Assembly (NCBI RefSeq): GCF_003669015.1
Contig: NZ_CP033069.1
Location: 1,181,001 to 1,245,000 of the forward strand
From: Acidovorax sp. 1608163
GTDB lineage: Bacteria; Pseudomonadota; Gammaproteobacteria; Burkholderiales; Burkholderiaceae_C
Length of the DNA: 64,000 nt
Reading direction: 5' to 3'
The translations under genes and the position numbers were made by a program. The notes under the pieces were generated by a model. That model made no database searches, was not told the DNA's origin, and saw only the letters and a list, made by a program, of their open reading frames with translations. Below are positions 25,543 through 33,253 of this stretch, piece by piece. Position 1 is the stretch's first letter; each line of letters opens with the position of its first letter.

Positions 25543-27120
25543 TCAGTGAGCGCCGTATTCGCTCAACTTTTTGCTGAACTGAAAGGTCCACAGTCGCTGG
25601 GCGCGATCGTTGACGTCATTGGTGGTAAAGCGCAGGCTCGCAGCACCCTTGGCGCAGTGGCCATCGTTCACGATTTTGCCGTCGGCATCTACCGTGCATT
25701 GGGTCACGTCGGAGCCTTCGATCTCCTTGCCGCTGGTATCCAGCACGGCCAGCGAGACACCGAAGTCCGTGTCGTTGGTCAGCGCCAAGGTGTGGTCGTC
25801 GACCAGTGCCAAGCCCTCGGCCTTCTCGGCCGTCCAGCCGGTGGCATTCAAGTTGAAGAGCCGGGTTTTCTTCAGCGCCACTACCTTGGAATAGTCCGCC
25901 CCATGGACCGGCTTGCCTATCATGCTGCTCTTTTCCAGGTCGGAGCCCAGCGCGGTGATGTCGGTAGCGTTGGCCGGAAACTCAATCAACACTAAATCGT
26001 TAAAACCCTTTTTGTCTTTGCCTGTGCCTTGCTCAATGGCGATGAACTTGCCCTTGCCCAGAGAGACCACATCACCAAATTTGGCATTGCCGGTCTTGCC
26101 CTGGCTGTACCAACTGCTGTCCACGGGCAATGCAAACAGACGGGTTTTCTCTGTCGTCGGGTCAAACTCCACCCAGCGCACAAAGCGGGCGTAATCGCGC
26201 ACGTTTTCCGACTTGCCGGTCGCGTCAGGAACGGCTGAGGTGGTGTAGTCAGCCTTGCCGTCGTTCAGCGGGCTTTGCAGGAACCCGTGCAGCTTGCCGC
26301 TGGCCAGATCAATGCTGAGGCCCTCCATGCCACGGTTGGCACGGCGCTTGGCAAGGATGGCAGGCAGATCGGCCTCACCAGTGCCGGGCTTGTATTTCTT
26401 CTGGATGATGCCGGTAGCCGGATCAATTTTCACGATGAAGGGCCCGTATTCGTCGGACACCCACAGCGCATTGCGTGCGGTATCCACCACCACGGATTCG
26501 GTGTCCAGGCCGAACTCGCTGTAGCCCTTGGCCTTACCGGGGTAGGTGAAGGAGTCGTCTAAAACTTGTTCGCCTGTGTTGCCTGTGATGCCGCGTGGCT
26601 GGACGCGACCATTGGCATTTTGCGTGGCGCTGAACTTGATCGGCAGGGTGGAGACGAGCTTGGCTCCGTCCTTGCCGAGGGTGATCACGCCGATGGACGG
26701 TGTGAAGTTGGGCGAAGGAAACACCGTGGAGCTGGAGAACCCCATGGGGTTGGAGCCGTCGGTGATCTGCGTGATGGGGCCGGTGGTGGCGTTCGGGCCG
26801 CGGTCGGTGATGGCGTAGAACTCCAGCGTTCCGTCGGCGCGCCTGCCCTTCAAGGCCAGGCCGGAACCGTAGGCCGGCAGAAAGCCCTTGGGGAAATCGG
26901 CCTTGGTGGCAGGGTGGTGACCTTCATAGGGGAAATAGAACTTGTCGTCGAACTGGATGTCCTGGCGTGTGACGATGGCGCTGATGCTGCCAACGCCGGT
27001 GGTCTGCGTGACCGTCTCGGAGCTGGCGACATCGGATGGGCGGGTGTTGGCGCAGGCGCTCAGCAAGGCAACCGCGGCGGTCACTGCCATCAAGCAGGAT
27101 GAAGAAGTGAGGTGGCGCAT
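25543..27120 (-). CDS. Phytase-like esterase-domain lipoprotein
   Basis: A 525-residue exported protein of the 'esterase-like activity of phytase' family, a beta-propeller. From the ATG 27120 it has a lipoprotein signal with lipobox LLSAC (about residue 22). An upstream in-frame extension to 27282 overlaps the porin terminator and is unlikely. Family blocks include GHHPATKADFPKGFLPAYGS, AITDRGPNATTGP (around residue 120), DTESVVVDTARNALWVSDEY and NRGMEGLSIDLASGKLHG. Asp/Glu residues in these loops may bind Ca2+ as in propeller phytases. Whether phytate is a substrate is not shown. It lies 106 bp downstream of the porin in the same direction. Confidence 0.87.
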   Translation of the reverse strand: MRHLTSSSCLMAVTAAVALLSACANTRPSDVASSETVTQTTGVGSISAIVTRQDIQFDDKFYFPYEGHHPATKADFPKGFLPAYGSGLALKGRRADGTLEFYAITDRGPNATTGPITQITDGSNPMGFSSSTVFPSPNFTPSIGVITLGKDGAKLVSTLPIKFSATQNANGRVQPRGITGNTGEQVLDDSFTYPGKAKGYSEFGLDTESVVVDTARNALWVSDEYGPFIVKIDPATGIIQKKYKPGTGEADLPAILAKRRANRGMEGLSIDLASGKLHGFLQSPLNDGKADYTTSAVPDATGKSENVRDYARFVRWVEFDPTTEKTRLFALPVDSSWYSQGKTGNAKFGDVVSLGKGKFIAIEQGTGKDKKGFNDLVLIEFPANATDITALGSDLEKSSMIGKPVHGADYSKVVALKKTRLFNLNATGWTAEKAEGLALVDDHTLALTNDTDFGVSLAVLDTSGKEIEGSDVTQCTVDADGKIVNDGHCAKGAASLRFTTNDVNDRAQRLWTFQFSKKLSEYGAH

Positions 27121-27150
27121 GGTGAGAATGGCTTGGAGAAGTGGAAGCCC

Positions 27151-27184
27151 CAAAAAAAACAGGCCCTCGTGGACAAGGGCCTGC
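27151..27184 (-). terminator. Rho-independent terminator of the porin gene
   Basis: On the minus strand AGGCCCTT-GTCCACG-AGGGCCT is followed by GTTTTTTTTGG. It starts 43 nt after the porin stop and sits just before the phytase-like gene, which therefore needs its own promoter or read-through. Confidence 0.85.
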
Positions 27185-27226
27185 TCAACCTTGGCGACTT
27201 CGTGATGGAAAGAAGCGTTGTGCGAC

Positions 27227-28368
27227 TCAGAAAGAGTGGCTGATGCCCAGGTCCAAACCGGTCGATCCGGTATTTGCCACACCTGCGGGACCGCCGATCA
27301 GGCCAGTGCTGGCACCGTTTTTGTTGCTGACACGTGCAACCCCTGCGTACAACGATGTGCGCTTGGAGAAGTCGTAGACGTAACCGACGGAATACTTGTC
27401 GGACTTGCCACCACTGCGAGTGAGGGCTGTGGCGTTACCACTGAACTTGGCGCTGGCGTACTTGATGCGAAGGCTGCCCGGCCCCACCGGGATGGTGGTG
27501 CCCAGGTAGAAACCATCGACCTTCCCGGAGGTTGTGCCGTTGGCGGGTTCCCACTTCAGGCTGTTGTATCCGCCATTGAGCACGAAACTACCGAAGTTGT
27601 AGGAAGCGCCCAGCACCAAATCTTCCAGATCGCTGGTTGCGGCAATGGCGCTGGGCGAAGTCACGGCTGCAGTGCCGTTCATCTTGCCGTAGCCGATGCC
27701 AACGTTCAGTGGCCCAGAGCGATAGCCCAGGTTACCCCCGACGTATTTGCGCGCCTTGCTTGCGCCAGAGTTGGAGGCGTTTTCATCACCAAAGGAAACC
27801 GCGACCTGGCCGTAGACACCGCCCAAGTCCTGCGGGAGCAAGTAGCCTACGGAGTTGCTGATGCGCGTGCGGTCCACGGTGCCGCTCTGGCTGGCTGCGC
27901 TATAGGCAGTCTGGCGGATCGTCTGGAACAGGTTGGCCTGCACGCCTGTCGTAGTGTCGGGGCCGCCAAAAGCGGTAAAGATGTTGTAGCTGGGGTGTAG
28001 TCACGACCCAGGCGGATTTCTCCCCAAGAGTCGTTGATGAGCCCGATGGTGGAGCGGCGCTCGAAGCCCAAAGAGCCGTTGCTACCGCCACTGCCGGTGT
28101 CTGGGTTGAGGCCGCCTTCGAGCCAGAACTGAGCACGGTTGCCACCGCCGAGGTCTTCAGTGCCGCGAAAGCCAATCAGACTGGTCTTGCCTTGGCTGGA
28201 ATTCAATGCATTGAGCCTGGCGTTGCCAACCTTGGCGCTGGTGATGCCGACGTCCACCACGCCAAAAACGGTGACGGAGGATTGCGCCAATGCCAAGCTG
28301 GAAGCAGAGGTCACCAATGTGCCAATGGCAAGTGCCAGGTAGTGCGAGCGCGTTTTTTTTGTTTTCAT
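27227..28368 (-). pseudogene. Gram-negative porin (Omp32-like), broken by a one-base frameshift
   Basis: Two overlapping frames together encode a complete trimeric porin of about 380 residues. The first (from ATG 28368) has a signal peptide ending SLALAQ and then SSVTVFGVVDVGITSA, GFRGTEDLGGGNRAQF and WGEIRLGRDYTP. The second continues with NIFTAFGGPDTTTGVQANLF through to the C-terminal LDLGISHSF. They join near 27990: restoring one base in the codon after DYTP gives P-S/Y-N-I-F as in intact porins. The total of 1142 nt is one short of a multiple of three. Either this is a recent pseudogene or a sequencing error. Intact, it would be a general anion-preferring outer-membrane pore. Confidence 0.88.
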
Positions 28369-28750
28369 TGCCGTGATATGAGTTGAATTGATCGAAGAGG
28401 ATGACGGTGACTTTCTGGCAGCCGCTGTTACCAATTTAAACAACGCATAAGTCATATTTGTTACAGCTGTGGTGCATGGCATGAAAGCCAGGGCGGTGAC
28501 AGGCAATGCGATGCACGCGCCCCTTCGTGCACAAATACACAAACGGTTGCTTCTTGGTTGCGCGGGCTGCGCGCTGCGGCCCAGGGTGGCGGCAGAATCG
28601 GCCCGCTTGCAGTGCTGGCCCTGGCAATGGGGCTCGCTGCGCGGGGGGGGGCTGACGTGGAGGCAGCCCTTGTGCGCCCGGCACTGTGCGCTTTGCGCAC
28701 CCTCTGGGCCACGCCCTACCTGTCCATTCAAACCAACGATTCAAATCACT
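28369..28750. other. Divergent intergenic region between porin and M48 protease genes
   Basis: This 382-bp gap must hold the promoters of both genes. It includes an AT-rich stretch (28430-28470) likely used by the porin and a run of nine G (28643-28651) that could vary in length. The open frame of the protease extends back through most of it, but without a ribosome site or family match. Confidence 0.5.
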
Positions 28751-30904
28751 ATGGCATCTTCATTGGGTCAAAAATTCCGCAAGGCCTGGAACCGCTTGCC
28801 CAGCAGCGCACAGCTGGTGCTGTGGGCGGTGTGCATTCCCTTGCTGCTGTCTGGCATCGGGCTGTGGGAGTACCGCCAGTACCAGCACCCGGCTTTGTCT
28901 CCAGCGCAGCTGCAGCTGCTGCAAGAGGTGGCGCAGGCCCAGGCCGCACTGGCCGAGAACCCGCGCGCCTCACTCACCATCGATGGGCAAAAGTACAGCG
29001 GTTTCTCTGCATCGCTCAAGCTGCAGCAGATCGCCAAAAGCACCAAGGGCGACAGCGAAGCCCATGACCAGGTGGCGTCGGTGGTGCGCCCGGCCAGCAT
29101 CGTGGCCATGGTGATGGGTGTGCTGGCGGCCCTGGTGGCGCTGGCAGGGCTGTGGGGCGTCAACGCCGCAGGCCGCCGGGCTTTGCAGTCGCGCGATGCG
29201 TTGATGGTGCAGTTTGCCCGTTGGCGCAACCTGCTGCCCACCTACCTCACGGTGCACATGGGCCTGCTGCTGGCCACGGTGGGGGCGCTGCTGGTGGTGC
29301 GCCTGGGCGTGGCGTACCAGGTGGTGATCCTGGGCCATGCAGGCAAGGGTGAGATGAAGTTCCAGGCGCTCATCTTGATCCTGGCGGGTACGGTGCTGTG
29401 GTGCGGCGCGACGTTGCTGCGCGCGCTGTACAAGTCGCTGCAAGAGCTGCACGATGAGCCCAGCGAAGTGATGGGCGTGACCGTGTCGCGCCAGGAGGCC
29501 CCCGCGCTGTGGGCCTATGTGGACACCCTGGCCCAGGGCGCCGGTGCCGCAGCCCCCGCCCACCTGGTGGTGGGGTTGACCGATGGCTTTTACGTCACGG
29601 CCCATGCCATGCGCCTGGTGCCCAGCGGCCAGCAGCTCACGGGCGAGACGATGTACTTGCCGCTCACCTACCTGTCGCTGCTGCAGCGCGATGAGATCAG
29701 CGCCATCCTGGCCCACGAGCTGGGCCACTTTGCCGGGGCCGACACGGCCTACAGCCTGCAGTTCTCGCCCATCTACCAGCGGCTGGTGGCCAGCCTGCAC
29801 GCCATTTATGGGCGCGAGGACAGCAGCCCGTGGATGGACCTGCCCGCCACCTCGTTCATCGAATACCTGCTGGAGCGCTTTGACCTGGCGGTGAAGCACT
29901 GGAGCCGCGAGCGCGAGTTTGCCGCCGACCAAGTGGCGGCAAAGCTGGTCAGCGGCGACGCCATCGCCCGCTCGCTGGTGCGCGTGACGGCCTTGCATGA
30001 GGTGGTGAGCGATGTCCTCCATGAGATTGGCCGCCGCCCGCAAGAAGTGGGCAGTGACGTGGTACAGATGCTGCACGACGCTGTGCAGGCCAAGGGCCTG
30101 ACGGCCCCCAACTTCGCCACCGAAGTGGCCACCGTGCACCCGACCGACACCCACCCCCCCACGCTGGAACGCGCCAAGGCCGTGAACGCCCCCGTGACCG
30201 ATGCCATGGTGCAAGCCGCCCTGGTGCAGCCCGATGCGCAGGCGCTGGTGTGGGTGCGCTCACTGTTCGCCGACAGCCAGGGCCTGCAGGCACGGCTGTT
30301 GAATGACTTCAAAGGCGTGGCGCAAGAGCACAACGAGCAGGTGCGCAAGGATCTGGCCGAGGCGGTGCAGCAAGCGCAAGGCTCGCTGGAGCTGTATGAG
30401 CGCCGGGGCAATGTGTGGCTGTTTGGTGGGCTGGCGCTGGTGGCTTTGATCAGCGCCGTGGCCATCACCGTCCAGGCCCTCGTGGCGGGCAAGTCGTTTG
30501 CCCGTGTGCAGGATGTGGTGATGATTGCCTTGGCCTGCTTTGGTGGGCTGGCAGGTATGGCCTGGTTGTTCTGGCGTCGCTCATCGGTCATGGTGATGCA
30601 GCTCACGGCCGAGGGCATGCGCGTGCCGGGCTGGCCGCAGGTGGTGCCCTGGTCAGCCGTGGCGAACTATTCTTCCACCGTGGTCAACGGCTCCAACATG
30701 GTCATGACCTTTGACCTGGACCCTGCCGCCCCGCGCCTGCAGGCCCCCCACACGAACCTGCGCCGTGTCACCTACCGCCCCCAGAAGAACAAACTGGTGG
30801 TGGGCACCACCAAAGTCAAAGGCATGGACCTGGAGGCCCTGCACGATGCGGTGCAGCGCTACCTTTCGGGTTGGCATGCGCGCCAGCATCTGGCGTCGAT
30901 GTAA
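28751..30904 (+). CDS. M48-family integral membrane zinc metallopeptidase
   Basis: A 717-residue membrane protease. I start at ATG 28751; the frame is open to 28469 but that stretch has no family character. Transmembrane segments lie at about residues 19-36, 112-135, 165-195, 205-225, and again near 560-610. The zinc site HELGH is at 322-326, with the third ligand in the REREFAADQVA segment (about 385), as in HtpX/Ste24-type M48 enzymes. The C-terminal 100 residues (MQLTAEGMRVPGWPQVVPW onward) resemble a PH-like domain. Substrates are unknown; the family does membrane-protein quality control. It stands alone and is convergent with receptor 5. Confidence 0.9.
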   Translation: MASSLGQKFRKAWNRLPSSAQLVLWAVCIPLLLSGIGLWEYRQYQHPALSPAQLQLLQEVAQAQAALAENPRASLTIDGQKYSGFSASLKLQQIAKSTKGDSEAHDQVASVVRPASIVAMVMGVLAALVALAGLWGVNAAGRRALQSRDALMVQFARWRNLLPTYLTVHMGLLLATVGALLVVRLGVAYQVVILGHAGKGEMKFQALILILAGTVLWCGATLLRALYKSLQELHDEPSEVMGVTVSRQEAPALWAYVDTLAQGAGAAAPAHLVVGLTDGFYVTAHAMRLVPSGQQLTGETMYLPLTYLSLLQRDEISAILAHELGHFAGADTAYSLQFSPIYQRLVASLHAIYGREDSSPWMDLPATSFIEYLLERFDLAVKHWSREREFAADQVAAKLVSGDAIARSLVRVTALHEVVSDVLHEIGRRPQEVGSDVVQMLHDAVQAKGLTAPNFATEVATVHPTDTHPPTLERAKAVNAPVTDAMVQAALVQPDAQALVWVRSLFADSQGLQARLLNDFKGVAQEHNEQVRKDLAEAVQQAQGSLELYERRGNVWLFGGLALVALISAVAITVQALVAGKSFARVQDVVMIALACFGGLAGMAWLFWRRSSVMVMQLTAEGMRVPGWPQVVPWSAVANYSSTVVNGSNMVMTFDLDPAAPRLQAPHTNLRRVTYRPQKNKLVVGTTKVKGMDLEALHDAVQRYLSGWHARQHLASM

Positions 30905-30996
30905 GCACAGCGGCGGCCGAGCCACCCGCCTGCGCCGAAATGCGCAGCCCTCACCCTGCAGCCCCGGCGTACCCTCGATTGCACTGATTCGGTGGA

Positions 30997-33117
30997 CTAG
31001 TACTTGGCCTTCAGTGCCACGGTGATGCGGCGGGGCTCCCCGTAAAAGTTCTGGCGGCCCAAGTTGCCCACTTTTTCGTAGTAGGTTTTGTCCAGCAGGT
31101 TGTCCACCGTCAGGCTCACGCCCAGGTGGTCATTGATCTGGTAGGCCACTTGTGCGTTGAGCAACGCATAGTCGCCCGACACCAGCCGCAGCGCGCCACT
31201 TTGTGCGTAGAACTCGCTGCGATACGACACGCCACCGCCCACACTCCATCCCTGCAAACCGGGGCTGCGCAAGGCGTAGCGGGTGGACAGGTTCAGGCTG
31301 TGGCGTGGGGTGACCGGGCTGAACACCTGGCCTTGCTGCGCAGCGGGTGCCTGCAGGTACTTGGTGTCGGTGTAGGCGTAACCCGCCAGCACATCCCAGC
31401 CGGGCGCCACCTGGCCGCTCACTTCCATCTCCAGGCCCTGGCTGCGCACTTTGCCGCCCGGGATGGACGCGGTGGTCACCACCGGGTCGGCAATGGCGCG
31501 GTCGCTGTCGAGGATGCGAAACACCGCCGCATGGGCCTGCAGGCGCTTGTTCAGGAATTCGCCCTTCACCCCCAGCTCGACCTGCGAGCCCGTGCGCGGG
31601 GGCAGCAGGCTGCCAGCAGCGGTCAACGCAGACTGCACCACCATGGTCTCGGCATAGCTGGCGTAGGCCGTGGTCTGTGCGTTCAGGTCATACAGTGCCG
31701 CCACGGACGGGATGAACTGCCGCCCCGGGTTGGCGGTGGAGGTGATCTTGCCGTCGCTCAGGCGCACGGTCTCTACCTTGGCCCACGACAGGCGCCCGCC
31801 CACCAGCACGCGCGCGCGGTCGGTCACGCTCAGCTGGGCCTGGCCGTACATCGCGTTCTCGGTGCGGCGGGTGTCGCTGTCATACCCGGGTAGCGTCAGC
31901 ACGGGGTAGGGTGCGATGTAGTTGGGCGCAAAGATGTTGGCGGTGGACGTGGGGCCGTACACGTAGTTGCCGCCCAGGCTGTTGTTCTGGCTGTGGCTGG
32001 CACCCAGCAGCACGCGGTGGGTGCGGCCCAGCCACTGCACCGGCGTGGTCAGGTAGGCGTCGTAGTTGCGGTCGGTGTTCTCCTGCAGGTAGTCCACCGT
32101 TTGCATCTGGTAGCTGCCATTGGCGGCCACGGCCGAGTTGGCGCGGGCGGCGCTGTAGAACGATTCGCGCTGCACCTGGCGCGCCGCCAGCTTCACCAGT
32201 CCACCATTGGCCAGGCGGTGTTCCAGCTCGGCAAAGGTGTCGGTGGTGTCGAGGTTTTGCTGGTTGCGCGCCAGCCCGGCAAAGGTGGAGCGGGGCACGT
32301 CGAGCAGGCGGCCATCGGCATAGGCGGGCAGGCCCTGGTCGATGGTGGCGCGCACGCGCTGGCGGGTGTGGCCCACCGACAGTGTGGTGGCTGCGTTGAT
32401 GTCCAGCTCCACCGTGCCATAGCCCGCTTGTTTGTCGTTGGACAGCGTGTCCACAAAACTCTTGCGCTCATCAGAGACCACCACCAGCCGCCCGCGCAGG
32501 CTGCCCGTGGCGTTGAGCGAGCCGGTGATGTCTACATCGGCACGGCGCATGTCCCACGCGCCTGCGGACAGGTTGGCCGACAGGCCCAGCTGGCTGCGCG
32601 CACGCTTGCGCACCAGGTTGATGGTGCCGCCCGGCTCGCTCGCGCCTTGCAGCAGGCCGGAGGGGCCGCGCAGCACTTCGATGCGGTCGTAGATGGCGGT
32701 GTCCAGCGCCGTCGCAAAGTTGGCGCCCTGTGGGATGGCAATGCCGTCGAGCTGGATGGCGCCGATGTCGAACCCGCGGGCCTGGATGGTGTTGTAGTTG
32801 CCCGCGCCGTCCAGGCGCGTCACGTTCACGCCGGTGGTCTGCTTGACGGCGTCTTCGAGCTTGGTGATGTTCAGGTCATCAAGCCGCTGGCGCGTGATGA
32901 CGCTGATGGACTGCGGCGTTTCGCGGGGCGACTGCACCAGCTTGCCCACGCTCACCTCGCGGGCGGTGTACTGGCCCGAGCCTTCGGTGGCCGCGCTGTC
33001 GGCGCCGTCGGTCACCTTCACCTCGGGTAGTGCGGTGGTGGTCTGTGCCTGGGTTTGCTGGGCCATCGCCATGGTGGCTAGCAGCGAGACCGCAAGGGCC
33101 AGTGGGTGCATGCGCAT
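30997..33117 (-). CDS. TonB-dependent siderophore receptor 5
   Basis: A 706-residue outer-membrane receptor. The start at 33117 has an excellent GGAGGAG site 8 bp upstream (33126-33132); longer frames are excluded. Signal peptide ends QQTQAQ (about residue 26). The plug includes VQSPRETPQSISVITRQRLD, KQTTGVNVTRLDG and YDRIEVLRGPSGLLQGASEP, which resemble FhuE/FoxA-type ferrisiderophore receptors. The last residue is Tyr (VALKAKY), an accepted barrel end. It lies 136 bp after receptor 6, with a repeat copy and a hairpin in the gap. No signalling domain is present. Confidence 0.92.
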   Translation of the reverse strand: MRMHPLALAVSLLATMAMAQQTQAQTTTALPEVKVTDGADSAATEGSGQYTAREVSVGKLVQSPRETPQSISVITRQRLDDLNITKLEDAVKQTTGVNVTRLDGAGNYNTIQARGFDIGAIQLDGIAIPQGANFATALDTAIYDRIEVLRGPSGLLQGASEPGGTINLVRKRARSQLGLSANLSAGAWDMRRADVDITGSLNATGSLRGRLVVVSDERKSFVDTLSNDKQAGYGTVELDINAATTLSVGHTRQRVRATIDQGLPAYADGRLLDVPRSTFAGLARNQQNLDTTDTFAELEHRLANGGLVKLAARQVQRESFYSAARANSAVAANGSYQMQTVDYLQENTDRNYDAYLTTPVQWLGRTHRVLLGASHSQNNSLGGNYVYGPTSTANIFAPNYIAPYPVLTLPGYDSDTRRTENAMYGQAQLSVTDRARVLVGGRLSWAKVETVRLSDGKITSTANPGRQFIPSVAALYDLNAQTTAYASYAETMVVQSALTAAGSLLPPRTGSQVELGVKGEFLNKRLQAHAAVFRILDSDRAIADPVVTTASIPGGKVRSQGLEMEVSGQVAPGWDVLAGYAYTDTKYLQAPAAQQGQVFSPVTPRHSLNLSTRYALRSPGLQGWSVGGGVSYRSEFYAQSGALRLVSGDYALLNAQVAYQINDHLGVSLTVDNLLDKTYYEKVGNLGRQNFYGEPRRITVALKAKY

Positions 33118-33145
33118 GGTGCTTCTCCTCCCCGATGTTTGAAAT

Positions 33146-33213
33146 ATTGCTATTGAATTTGTAGCTGCTAGCGCTTGTTGATAAAGCGCTGGAGGCCTGT
33201 TTTGCTTGAAATG
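33146..33213 (+). repeat. Dispersed palindromic intergenic repeat, copy 3
   Basis: This is the copy closest to the pattern: TTGCTATTGAATTTGTAGCT, GCTAGCGCTTGTTGATAAAG, CGCTGGAGGCCTGTTTTGCT and TGAAAT. It ends 29 bp before the receptor 5 start, on the opposite orientation to that gene, so it lies in its 5' leader or promoter. Confidence 0.9.
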
Positions 33214-33237
33214 GCGTGCGCGAGCGATGCGCACGCC
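33213..33237 (-). other. Hairpin 3' of TonB receptor 6
   Basis: A 9-bp perfect inverted repeat (GGCGTGCGC / GCGCACGCC) with a 7-nt loop lies 16 nt beyond the receptor 6 stop. No T-tract follows. Confidence 0.55.
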
Positions 33238-33253
33238 GGTTTGCGTGCGGGGG

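Noticed and set aside
25361..25549. A 62-codon frame in the gap before the phytase-like gene
   Set aside because: No ribosome site, no composition or motif suggesting a protein.
28420..28470. A Pho-box-like half site (CTGTAAC) in the porin promoter
   Set aside because: Only one half matches and the second half is in the wrong orientation; it is not enough to propose phosphate control.
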